From NCBI GenBank assembly GCA_017407305.1, contig JAFQWS010000031.1, forward strand, positions 1 to 14,098: a stretch of DNA of 14,098 nucleotides, in the 5' to 3' direction. Position numbers and translations under genes: made by a program. The first letter of the stretch is position 1; every line of letters begins with the position of its first letter. Of the stretch, positions 6,293 to 13,223 are shown in pieces. This DNA comes from Clostridia bacterium (GTDB lineage Bacteria; Bacillota; Clostridia; Christensenellales; CAG-314). The notes under the pieces were generated by a model, which worked only from the letters and a program-made list of their open reading frames with translations, was not told the origin of the DNA and searched no databases.

Positions 6293-7211
6293 GATCTTTA
6301 AACCACTTTTGTATGTAGCAAAGCATTTCCTCTTTTGTTTTGGCTGTCATTGCATCGATAACCAATTGTTTGCCACAATACACTCCTTTCATATAAAATG
6401 CAACGTGCTTTTTCATTTCGTTGACGGCAACGTTTTCTTTGGTAATTTTTGTAAGTTGTTGCAAATGCTCTTCCATGATGCTTTGCAAATCAAATTGAAA
6501 ATCTTTTCCATCTATTTGGGCAAAGACGTAAGGTCGTCCCAACGCACCTCTGCCAATGGCAACACCGTGACAACCATTTTGCGTATAAAAATTGAAATCG
6601 TCAACCGTTTTGACGTCTCCGTTGGCAAAAACGGGAATGGCTACTGCCTTTGCCACCGTCAAAACCATCTCTTTGTCGCTGACGCCCGAATACATTTGAG
6701 TTGCCGTCCGTCCGTGCACCGTCAAATAGTCTGCACCTGCTTGTTCCATTGCCTTGGCGAAGTCAACTGCGTTTTTGCTTTTTTGTCCAAGACGCATTTT
6801 TACCGACACAACTTTGTCGGTGTTGTTTTTTAATGCAGTCACAATCTCACTTGCCAATTTTACGTTGCCCATCAAGGCGCTTCCGTCTCCGTTGGAAACA
6901 ATCTTTCTGACAGGGCAACCCATATTGACATCAATGACGTCAAACTTTTGAAGGCAATCCATTTGAGCGCATTTTGCAAAATGGTCGGGATTGTGCCCAA
7001 ACAACTGCACTGCCACCGGTCCTTGTTCGAAGGTGGTCAAAAGCTCTTTGGCCTGCCAATTGGCTTGTACCAAACTTTGAGCCGACACCATTTCGGTGAC
7101 CGTGATGCCACAACCATAGCGTTTTGCAAAAACTCTTGTGGGAGCATCGGTATATCCAGCCATGGGCGCAAGCATTGTTTTGGGGAGATTTTTGAGTAAC
7201 TCGTTTTTCAA
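6264..7211 (-). CDS. dus: tRNA-dihydrouridine synthase (Dus family)
   Basis: FMN-dependent enzyme that reduces uridine to dihydrouridine in tRNA. The 315-residue protein has the FMN-binding start MLAPMAGYTDAPTR, catalytic Cys99 in DVNMGCPVRK, Lys138/Arg140 in VSVKMRLG, His166/Arg168 in TVHGRTATQMYSG, and ANGDVKT and IGRGALGRPY for phosphate binding. It looks DusB-like, the usual Firmicutes type. The start is taken as TTG at 7211, one base after the mazG stop, with AAGGT upstream; it gives the normal 12 residues before MLAPMAG. The first in-frame ATG would remove that segment. The stop is TGA, evidence for the standard code. Overlaps trmL. Confidence 0.94.
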   Translation of the reverse strand: MKNELLKNLPKTMLAPMAGYTDAPTRVFAKRYGCGITVTEMVSAQSLVQANWQAKELLTTFEQGPVAVQLFGHNPDHFAKCAQMDCLQKFDVIDVNMGCPVRKIVSNGDGSALMGNVKLASEIVTALKNNTDKVVSVKMRLGQKSKNAVDFAKAMEQAGADYLTVHGRTATQMYSGVSDKEMVLTVAKAVAIPVFANGDVKTVDDFNFYTQNGCHGVAIGRGALGRPYVFAQIDGKDFQFDLQSIMEEHLQQLTKITKENVAVNEMKKHVAFYMKGVYCGKQLVIDAMTAKTKEEMLCYIQKWFKDHGTYCIGRT

Positions 7212-7212
7212 T

Positions 7213-7908
7213 TTATTTTACCTTTTGAATAAATCTTTCAATTGCGTCTGCCAAGGACACGTCTGCGTTGACGTGATTTTTTTTGAGCAACGCCAACACC
7301 AAAAACAACAAGTCGCCACCCGTTTGGTCAAAGTCTTGTTGCGCTACGCAACCATCAAATTGCGTAAGTTTTTCTTGGATTTTTTCTTGCAAATTTTCGT
7401 ACACTGCCACCCCACCCTTGTGCGCTCTATTTTGCACTTTTTGTGCACGAAGTAGGGGGTTCATGCTCACGGGTACGTCATCAAGATATTGTGCCAACGA
7501 TTGGATGTGATGTTCTTTTTGCTTGTTGGCATTCCAAACTGCCAAGGCTTCTTCACCTGTGTTCGCCTTGACGTCACCAAAAACGTGGGTATGTCTTGTG
7601 ATAAGTTTTTGGCACAAACGATTGTAAACGTCCGTTTCGGAAAACTCGCCTTTGTCTTGAGCAATGCCTATGTGATGATATACTTGCATCAACACGTCGC
7701 CCAATTCTTCTTGGATATGTTCCAAGTCGTTTTTGGCAATGGCATCAGAAAGTTCGTAGGCTTCTTCAATTGCCGTTTCTCTCAACGTTTGATGTGTTTG
7801 CGCTCTGTCCCAAGGGCATCCGTTTTCACTGCGCAAAACGTTCAAAATTTCCACAACGTCCTCTTTTGTGAAAACTTGCTTTGTCAAGAAATCATATTGT
7901 TGGCTCAT
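7213..7908 (-). CDS. mazG: MazG-type nucleoside triphosphate pyrophosphohydrolase
   Basis: Hydrolyses (d)NTPs to NMPs and pyrophosphate, thought to clear damaged nucleotides or modulate stress alarmones. The N-terminal MazG domain shows GCPWDRAQTHQTLR (30-43), then Glu48, Glu49 and Glu52 in EEAYE, and Glu68/Asp71 in QEELGD, the Mg2+ ligands. In the C-terminal repeat the acidic motif is replaced by DQTGGDLLF, so that half looks inactive. The tetrapyrrole methylase domain fused in Bacillus YabN is absent. The start at 7908 is chosen because AGGAG lies 7 bases before it; an open frame runs 14 codons further up without a good ribosome site. It overlaps the flippase end by 17 bases, so coupling is likely. 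Confidence 0.95.
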   Translation of the reverse strand: MSQQYDFLTKQVFTKEDVVEILNVLRSENGCPWDRAQTHQTLRETAIEEAYELSDAIAKNDLEHIQEELGDVLMQVYHHIGIAQDKGEFSETDVYNRLCQKLITRHTHVFGDVKANTGEEALAVWNANKQKEHHIQSLAQYLDDVPVSMNPLLRAQKVQNRAHKGGVAVYENLQEKIQEKLTQFDGCVAQQDFDQTGGDLLFLVLALLKKNHVNADVSLADAIERFIQKVK

Positions 7909-9433
7909 GTCTAATCTCCTTTTGTTCAACCTTGGGTTTGCCCCAAGCAATCAACAAACCAAAGTACACCACGCCTGACAATGCCACAAGCAAAATTGTT
8001 CCCAAACTGCTGAATACAAATTCGCTTTTGAATACACAAAACAAGGTGATAAGCAAGGTCATTGCCAAAGTGCACGCAAGAGGTTTTAGCACCGTTTCCG
8101 TCACGTCAAATCGCAACTTCAATTTGCTGGTCGTGTATATTATAGCAAATGCACAAGCAAAAAGATAGCAAATTGTTTCAGAAATGGCAGAACCATAAAT
8201 ATTTATTTGAGCATTGGGCAACAAAACAAGGTTTACAACAGCCTTGACAACCACACCACTTGCCAAAATGGTTGTGGAAACGTACGGCTTTGAATAGGCT
8301 TGCAATACCGACACCTGCGTCATAAGCATCACTTGAAAAAGTACTGCCAATCCCGACAAGGACAACAATCTTGCCGACACTTCAATTTCTTGTGGCGAAA
8401 GCCCACCATAAAGCAAAGATAAAATGGGACGAGAAAGAATAATCAGTCCCAAAGAACAAGGAAGGGCAATGGTAAAAGAAAGACGCATTGCAAGAGAATA
8501 GGTTTTGTTGCTTTCTTGGTGACTGGATACGTTGTCCTTTGACATTTTGGGCAAAGCAGTCATTGCAACACCACTTGCCAATGATACAGGCAGTCCCAAC
8601 ATTGAATTGACCGGCCCCGACCACAAACCATATAAAGAAGTGGCATTGCCCACCGTAACAAGGTTGACAACCATTGCAGAATCGATGACTTGGCTTAGTT
8701 GCATAACAAATCCACCTGCTGCAACAGGCAACGCCAACATAAACAACTCTTTGCCAACGCCAACCACTTTCAAACTGCTTTGAGGCAGGTTTTCCTTTTT
8801 CTTGGCGACAAAGAACCACACTACCAAAATGGTAAGGGAAACAAATTCCGAAATGGAAATGCCCAAAACCATACCCAAGACTGCCATTTTTACGTCGGGC
8901 ATAAATAGGTATGCAGAGCCCAAGCCAATGATAAGTTTTATCAACTGCTCGAAAACTGCCGTCAATGCCGAGGGCAACATTTTCAAGCGTGCTTGAAAAT
9001 AGCCTTTGAACACCACTTGCATTGCCACAAACAATACACTGGGTGCAACTGCACCAAAATAAACGGTTGTATCAACGTTGCCTTGCCCTTGGGCAATTGC
9101 CCTGCTGAACAACATCAACACCAACGTACCCAAAATACCTGTTGCTCCCAACACTTTTAGCCCTGTCAAAAACAAGGCTTTCGTCTTGGAATAGTTGCCC
9201 ATTTGCAAGTTTTCCGCAGTCAATTTGGAAATTGCCGACTGCATACCAAAACAAGCCAACGTCAACACCAAAATGTAAGGTGGAAAGACAAGTTGGTACA
9301 AACCCATACCATAACTGCCAATCATATTAGTCAAAGGTATGCGATAAAATGCCCCCAACAATTTGGCAAGTAACCCACCAACGGACAACAGCAATGCGCT
9401 TTTTACAAAACTTTTGGATTTTTCTTGATGCAT
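7892..9433 (-). CDS. SpoVB/YabM-like polysaccharide (lipid-linked precursor) flippase
   Basis: Integral membrane protein of the MOP/MVF superfamily (SpoVB, YabM, Wzx and MurJ relatives) that moves lipid-linked sugars across the membrane. The 513 residues hold about 12-14 hydrophobic segments. The N-terminus SFVKSALLLSVGGLLAKLLGAFYRIPLTNMIGSYGMGLYQ is the hallmark of the SpoVB/YabM branch. Adjacency to mazG repeats the yabM-yabN order of Bacillus subtilis. The substrate cannot be named, and sporulation should not be assumed from this gene alone. The ATG at 9433 fits the family N-terminus, but there is no ribosome site and no convincing promoter; the ATG lies in the loop of a 6-bp inverted repeat (9424-9439). 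The stop is TGA. Confidence 0.92.
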   Translation of the reverse strand: MHQEKSKSFVKSALLLSVGGLLAKLLGAFYRIPLTNMIGSYGMGLYQLVFPPYILVLTLACFGMQSAISKLTAENLQMGNYSKTKALFLTGLKVLGATGILGTLVLMLFSRAIAQGQGNVDTTVYFGAVAPSVLFVAMQVVFKGYFQARLKMLPSALTAVFEQLIKLIIGLGSAYLFMPDVKMAVLGMVLGISISEFVSLTILVVWFFVAKKKENLPQSSLKVVGVGKELFMLALPVAAGGFVMQLSQVIDSAMVVNLVTVGNATSLYGLWSGPVNSMLGLPVSLASGVAMTALPKMSKDNVSSHQESNKTYSLAMRLSFTIALPCSLGLIILSRPILSLLYGGLSPQEIEVSARLLSLSGLAVLFQVMLMTQVSVLQAYSKPYVSTTILASGVVVKAVVNLVLLPNAQINIYGSAISETICYLFACAFAIIYTTSKLKLRFDVTETVLKPLACTLAMTLLITLFCVFKSEFVFSSLGTILLVALSGVVYFGLLIAWGKPKVEQKEIRHEPTI

Positions 9434-9603
9434 ATCAAGATATAGTATGCCAAAATAAAGGCGATTTAGGTAAAAAACACAAATAAAAAAGGCACGTTTT
9501 TAATTAAACATGCCTTTGACAACAAAGAAAACATTTTATATTTGTAAATCTTTGCTGACAGTTATATGATGCACAATAAAAAATTTTATATTCATATCTT
9601 TAC
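9434..9603 (-). other. Intergenic segment between two minus-strand terminators
   Basis: About 170 bases without a clear gene. On the minus strand there is a 19-codon frame (9595-9536) starting MNIKFFIVHHITV, with only a weak AAAG upstream. It lies between the terminator at 9604-9633 and another at 9485-9517. No good -35/-10 pair is seen for it, and none for the flippase gene downstream. The segment is A/T-rich. It may hold a very short transcript or simply a tandem back-up terminator. Confidence 0.2.
9485..9517 (-). terminator. Second, tandem terminator upstream of the flippase gene
   Basis: The minus RNA folds AAAGGCATGTTT with AAACGTGCCTTT, a 12-bp stem with one U·G wobble and a 6-base loop, followed by six T in total. 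On the plus strand the wobble would be a C·A mismatch and there is no T tract, so minus is the sense strand. Confidence 0.85.
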
Positions 9604-9633
9604 AAAAAAAGACGCAACTTTTTGTTGCGTCTT
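9604..9633 (-). terminator. Terminator of the E2/CAT-fold gene
   Basis: On the minus strand AAGACGCAAC pairs with GTTGCGTCTT (10 bp) around a 5-base loop, and seven T follow in all. It begins 6 bases beyond the stop codon of the gene at 9640. Confidence 0.93.
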
Positions 9634-9639
9634 GTTTTG

Positions 9640-10653
9640 TTATTTGTTCTTTTGTTGTTTTTTGGCAAGACGCTTTTCTTCCTTTGCCTTTTTGGCATCA
9701 AGTCTTGCTTGAATTTTTGCTTGTTTCTTTTCTTCTTTGATTTTTTGTGCACGTTGTTTGCGAAGTTGTTCGTACATTTCTTTGGTTTCTTTGTCGTGCA
9801 AACCATTTTCCAACGTTTCTTCAATTTTGTAGGGTTGTTCCAAAAGTTTGGGACGTGCAACCAAACGTTTGAACAAACGCATGCTGTTTACAAAATACAT
9901 ACCATCGCAAAATCTTTCGTCCATGACGCAACGCAAATCCATCATTTTTCTGATTTTGATTTCGCCACATTCAACAACTGCTTTGCTTTTTTCCTTGCCC
10001 AATGCAATGAAAATGCCGGTTGTACCAAAGTTGTAACAATGGTGATAGATAGAGTCGCCGTTGATGGATTTGAGATAGGTCACAAACAAACTGTTGTGGA
10101 AAGGAGAAAATTCAATGACACTCTTGGGCAAAAGGTTGTGTTTGTCCAACCAAAAAAGCAAACCAACGACAATGCGAATTACCCAGTGGGGAATTGTCGT
10201 GAGCGTTTTTGCCAAGTTGTCAGTGCCGTTGTATGCCTTTTCACCCGTGTTTTCTGCAATGACTTTGTCAATTTGTTCTTTGACTTGTGCCAACGTTTCT
10301 TCGCCTGTGAAGTGGATTTTTACCGTTGTGTCGTCACTGTTGTCTTGCAACTTTTTCTTGACAACAAAAGACAAGGTAATGTCGTTGTGTTGATAAATTT
10401 TGTTGTGCATAACAAAACGGTTGAGCGAAGGTCTCATTGCAAACAAGCGAATCAAAGCACAAGTGATGACGTCCATATAACTGTACTTGACGCCCGTTTC
10501 TTTGTAGGTTTGTTCAATGTATTGTTCAATTGGTTCGTAGTTGAATTCGAAAATACCCATGTTCATTGCGTCACTTCTGTCTTTCATAATGTGAGGCATA
10601 ATTTTTTGATAGGGGTTTACGTTTTTCAAATAATATCCATCAGGTCTTCCCAT
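9640..10653 (-). CDS. Stand-alone E2/chloramphenicol-acetyltransferase-fold protein, catalytic His missing
   Basis: Resembles the catalytic domain of 2-oxoacid dehydrogenase E2 acyltransferases, but with no lipoyl or E1/E3-binding domain and no dehydrogenase genes nearby. The fold is recognised from the N-terminal GRPDGYYLKNVNPYQKIMPHIM, the central SPFHNSLFVTYLKS and YHHCYNFGTTGIFIALGK, and DERFCDGMYF (245-254), which takes the place of the E2 DHRxxDG motif. Glu246 stands where the catalytic His should be. Residues about 290-337 form a very basic Lys/Ala/Glu/Gln tail, probably helical. I start at ATG 10653, with GGAG 6 bases upstream; the frame extends 8 codons to a GTG without a good ribosome site. 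It has its own promoter and terminator. Function unknown. Confidence 0.8.
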   Translation of the reverse strand: MGRPDGYYLKNVNPYQKIMPHIMKDRSDAMNMGIFEFNYEPIEQYIEQTYKETGVKYSYMDVITCALIRLFAMRPSLNRFVMHNKIYQHNDITLSFVVKKKLQDNSDDTTVKIHFTGEETLAQVKEQIDKVIAENTGEKAYNGTDNLAKTLTTIPHWVIRIVVGLLFWLDKHNLLPKSVIEFSPFHNSLFVTYLKSINGDSIYHHCYNFGTTGIFIALGKEKSKAVVECGEIKIRKMMDLRCVMDERFCDGMYFVNSMRLFKRLVARPKLLEQPYKIEETLENGLHDKETKEMYEQLRKQRAQKIKEEKKQAKIQARLDAKKAKEEKRLAKKQQKNK

Positions 10654-10692
10654 AAGTTTCTCCATTGGCCTTGCCACTTTTTTGATATAGTA

Positions 10693-10721
10693 ATTGTATC
10701 ACTTTTATTGCCAAAAGTAAA
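10693..10721 (-). promoter_or_regulatory. Promoter of the E2/CAT-fold gene
   Basis: TTTACT (10716-10721), 17-base spacer and TACAAT (10693-10698) preceded by TGA, an extended -10. Predicted leader is about 33 bases to the ATG at 10653. Confidence 0.7.
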
Positions 10722-10762
10722 CAACAATGAAATATAATACAAACAAAATGTTTTGTATTTTT

Positions 10763-10796
10763 AAAACAAAAGGAGCAGAACTAATTGTTCTGCTCC
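10763..10796 (-). terminator. Rho-independent terminator between pfkA and the E2/CAT-fold gene
   Basis: GGAGCAGAAC pairs perfectly with GTTCTGCTCC (10 bp) around a 5-base loop; the minus strand continues TTTTGTTTT. It lies about 100 bases beyond the terminator that directly follows pfkA, so it is either a back-up or the end of a separate small transcript. Confidence 0.8.
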
Positions 10797-10860
10797 AACA
10801 CATGCCGACCGTTTTGGTGATGGTTGTTGTCTTTTGCTGGTCGGCTGATATTAGTATTTG
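10763..10860 (-). ncRNA. Candidate structured small RNA or tandem 3' structure of pfkA
   Basis: Between the pfkA terminator and the next promoter the minus strand holds two further stems: GCCGACC with GGTCGGC (10804-10810 and 10839-10845) enclosing 28 bases rich in A and C, and 7 bases later the terminator at 10763-10796. Structured domain plus terminator is the usual layout of a small RNA gene. A clear promoter is lacking; TACTAA near 10852 is a weak -10 with no well-spaced -35. It may instead be a read-through tail of pfkA. I recognise no known RNA family. Confidence 0.3.
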
Positions 10861-10890
10861 CCAAAATTTTCTCTTTATACAAAATTACAT

Positions 10891-10920
10891 AAAAAAACGC
10901 TCCGAATTTTCGGAGCGTTT
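10891..10920 (-). terminator. Terminator of pfkA
   Basis: On the minus strand AAACGCTCCG pairs with CGGAGCGTTT (10 bp, with one more possible A-T pair) and runs into seven T overlapping the stem end. It starts 13 bases beyond the pfkA stop codon. Confidence 0.93.
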
Positions 10921-10933
10921 GTTGTTGAGTTTT

Positions 10934-11893
10934 TTAGCCCATTTTGTGAGCGTCGTGATAAAGTTTTTCGTTGAATACTCGTTTTTGGGAAAGTGCTTCT
11001 TCCAAGTCAACGTCAAAGATTTCTTCGCCTTTGACACCAATTGCACGATTCTTTTGACCTTCTTGCAACAATTCCACTGCGCGAATGCCCATTTTGCAAG
11101 CAATGATGCGATCAAAGTAGGTGGGAGAGCCACCACGTTGGATGTGACCAAGTACCGTTGTGCGTGCTTCCAAACCTGTTTTTTCTTCAATTGTTTTTGC
11201 AATTTTCAATGCTTTGCCTGCACCTTCTGCAACAACGACCATGTTGGAACGTTTGCCTGCGTTGTCGCTGTCCACCAATTTAGCGCAAATGCCGTCAATG
11301 TCTGCTTCTACTTCGGGAACGATGATATGTTCGGCACCACCTGCCAAGCCTGCTGCCAAAGCAATGTCACCGCAGTTGCGTCCCATTACTTCCAAAACGG
11401 TAACACGGTTGTGAGATTGCATTGTGTCTCTCAAACTGTTGATTGCCCACATGCAGTTGTTTACTGCAGTGTCAAAACCGATGGTGTTTTCCGTATAACC
11501 AAGGTCGCGGTCAATTGTTGCGGGGATGCAAACAACTTTGATGTCGTTTTCTTTGCAAAGAGCCATTGCGCCACGGAAAGTGCCGTCGCCACCAATGCAA
11601 ACAAGACCTTCAATGCCACGTTTACGCAACAAGTTTGCGCCTGCTTTTCTATATTCTGCTTCCAAAAATTCGGGGCAACGGTCAGTTTGCAAGAACGTAC
11701 CGCCTGTGTGAATTGTGTTGGATACACTTCTTTTGACAAGTTCGTCAATATCGCCTTCAATCAAACCTGCGTAACCACGGTTGATGCCGTACACACGCAA
11801 ACCTTGACTCAATGCAAAACGTGTGACGGAACGAATACATGCGTTCATACCGGGTGCGTCGCCACCAGATGTCAAAATTGCAATCTTTTTCAT
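10934..11893 (-). CDS. pfkA: 6-phosphofructokinase
   Basis: Phosphorylates fructose 6-phosphate to the 1,6-bisphosphate, the committed step of glycolysis. The 319-residue length is that of bacterial ATP-PfkA. The nucleotide loop TSGGDAPGMN (8-17), GGDGT (101-105), the catalytic TIDRD (126-130), MGRNCGDIA and HIQRGGSP are visible. Gly104 points to ATP rather than pyrophosphate as donor. Two positions are unusual: Ala125 where ATP enzymes have Gly and pyrophosphate enzymes Lys, and Arg129 where the family motif TIDND has Asn. The two catalytic Asp residues remain. AGGAG lies 7 bases before the ATG. It has its own promoter and terminator, but no terminator separates it from patB upstream, so read-through is possible. 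Confidence 0.97.
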   Translation of the reverse strand: MKKIAILTSGGDAPGMNACIRSVTRFALSQGLRVYGINRGYAGLIEGDIDELVKRSVSNTIHTGGTFLQTDRCPEFLEAEYRKAGANLLRKRGIEGLVCIGGDGTFRGAMALCKENDIKVVCIPATIDRDLGYTENTIGFDTAVNNCMWAINSLRDTMQSHNRVTVLEVMGRNCGDIALAAGLAGGAEHIIVPEVEADIDGICAKLVDSDNAGKRSNMVVVAEGAGKALKIAKTIEEKTGLEARTTVLGHIQRGGSPTYFDRIIACKMGIRAVELLQEGQKNRAIGVKGEEIFDVDLEEALSQKRVFNEKLYHDAHKMG

Positions 11894-11930
11894 AGCATAT
11901 CTCCTGTGAGTGTAAATTTTCTTCCAAATA

Positions 11931-11958
11931 ATTATACCACAACTATTTGAAATATCAA
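11931..11958 (-). promoter_or_regulatory. Promoter of pfkA
   Basis: TTGATA (11953-11958), 16-base spacer and perfect TATAAT (11931-11936) preceded by TGG, an extended -10. Predicted leader is about 30 bases, ending in the AGGAG ribosome site. Confidence 0.82.
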
Positions 11959-11982
11959 GAATTTTTTTATTTTTACTGCGCG

Positions 11983-13140
11983 TTAGTTTAAACTTTTCAC
12001 AATGCGTTCAAGTGCCCGTTGCAATACCGATTTGGGACAAGCAACGTTTATTCGTGCAAATCCTTCGGCATTGTCTACAAATTCGTCACCATATTCCAAG
12101 TAAACACCACCAGAAGAAATTGACTTTCGCAATTCTAAATCGCTTTTGTTGTAGGCTGACAAATCCACCCAAACCAAGTAAGTTGCTTGACAGTCGCAGA
12201 CAACGGCTTTTTCTAGATGCTTTTGAAAATATTCTTTGACAAAATTGATGTTTTCGTCCAAATAAACTTTGAGTTGTTGCAACCAATCGTCACATTTTTC
12301 GTATGCCGTTTGACACGCTTGCGCCGAAATGAGAGTGTAGCCACCACAACAACGAGAGTCGCGCCACTTTTGGGCAATTTCCAAGTCGTTGACGATAATG
12401 TTTGAGTGGTTGTTTCCTGCCAAATTGAAAGTTTTGCTGGGGGAAGTGGCTGTTATCAACAAAGGTTGTTGTGCAAACAATGATTTCATTGAGATGATCT
12501 TTTGATTGCAACGAATAATGTCGTGATGAATTTCATCACAAAATACGTACACACCGTTGGCAAAACAAATTTCGCCCATTTTTTGCAACTCTTCCTTAGT
12601 CCACACTCTGCCCGTGGGATTGTGAGGGGAACACAAGAAAAACAATTTGCATTGTTTGACCTTTTCTTCAAAGTCTTGCCAATCAATTTGGTATTGGCCG
12701 TCTTTGTAAATCAAACGATTGAAAAGAACGTTTCTTTGGTTGTCTTTTGCGCTGTTGTAAAAAGGACGATAGCTGGGCGTTTGAATAAGAACGTTGTCAC
12801 CTGCCTTTGTCAAATGTAAGACGGCTTGTTTCATTGCCATAACAACGCCACAAGAAGTGACGATTTCTTCCTTTTTGACGTCCATATCGTGGTGAGAAGA
12901 CATCCAATTGATTACTGCATCATAATAATCTTGACTGAGCCCAAAAGAATATCCCAAAATGCGTTGGTCAATGATTGCTTTCATTGATTGCAAAACAACG
13001 TCGGGCGTGGCAAAATCCATATCGGCAACCCACATTGGGATAAAGTCGTCGCTCAAATAAGGATTGATTGTCTTTGCTCCGTCATATTTGGCACATTGTG
13101 TGCCCACTCGGTTAATTATTTCGTCAAAATTATATTTCAA
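11983..13140 (-). CDS. patB: PatB/MalY-family PLP enzyme (aminotransferase / cystathionine beta-lyase)
   Basis: Fold-type I PLP enzyme of the MalY/PatB group; members are C-S lyases acting on cystathionine or cysteine conjugates, and some are aminotransferases. Family blocks are the opening MKYNFDEIINRVGT, MWVADMDF (36-43), LCSPHNPTGRVWTKEEL with Asn174, CDEIHHDI with Asp202 that binds the PLP nitrogen, and SPSKTFNLAG with the Schiff-base Lys236. Near the C-terminus, FARINVACPKSVLQ carries the substrate-binding Arg. Length is 385. I choose the TTG at 13140: GGAGG lies just upstream and the protein then begins exactly like the family. A GTG four codons earlier would overlap that ribosome site. 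The promoter lies in a large dyad. The substrate cannot be decided here. Confidence 0.93.
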   Translation of the reverse strand: MKYNFDEIINRVGTQCAKYDGAKTINPYLSDDFIPMWVADMDFATPDVVLQSMKAIIDQRILGYSFGLSQDYYDAVINWMSSHHDMDVKKEEIVTSCGVVMAMKQAVLHLTKAGDNVLIQTPSYRPFYNSAKDNQRNVLFNRLIYKDGQYQIDWQDFEEKVKQCKLFFLCSPHNPTGRVWTKEELQKMGEICFANGVYVFCDEIHHDIIRCNQKIISMKSLFAQQPLLITATSPSKTFNLAGNNHSNIIVNDLEIAQKWRDSRCCGGYTLISAQACQTAYEKCDDWLQQLKVYLDENINFVKEYFQKHLEKAVVCDCQATYLVWVDLSAYNKSDLELRKSISSGGVYLEYGDEFVDNAEGFARINVACPKSVLQRALERIVKSLN

Positions 13141-13181
13141 AATTTCCTCCACCCAAAAAGGTCTTTTCTATTGTATGTTTG

Positions 13182-13223
13182 AAAGTCGTTTTGTTTGCCA
13201 ACAATGATAAATCATCCGACTTT
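13182..13223 (-). promoter_or_regulatory. Structured 5' leader of patB
   Basis: The predicted leader of about 90 bases contains AAAGTCG pairing with CGACTTT (7 bp) around 28 bases. Inside is a smaller stem, ATGA-TTTA-TCAT. No T tract follows, so it is not a simple attenuator. It matches no riboswitch I recognise. One arm (13217-13223) overlaps the left half of the promoter dyad, so part of the complementarity may have a DNA-level cause. Confidence 0.3.

Noticed and set aside
8382..8819. Minus-strand frame of 145 codons inside the flippase gene
   Set aside because: Different frame of the same strand within a convincing membrane protein; no ribosome site and no conserved features.
9622..10737. 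Plus-strand frame of 371 codons
   Set aside because: Antisense of the E2/CAT-fold gene. The Phe- and Cys-rich translation comes from the complement of Lys- and Glu-rich codons; no ribosome site.
10737..10758. 7-bp inverted repeat ATACAAA/TTTGTAT followed by T on the plus strand
   Set aside because: No plus-strand gene ends here, and the stem is A/T only apart from one pair; probably compositional.
10727..11950. Long plus-strand frame of 407 codons
   Set aside because: It lies antisense to pfkA. The translation is Cys/Phe/Asn-rich with no family resemblance, and it crosses two minus-strand terminators. The Met-Pro start with a hydrophobic stretch near 10802 resembles a signal peptide but continues as antisense read-through.
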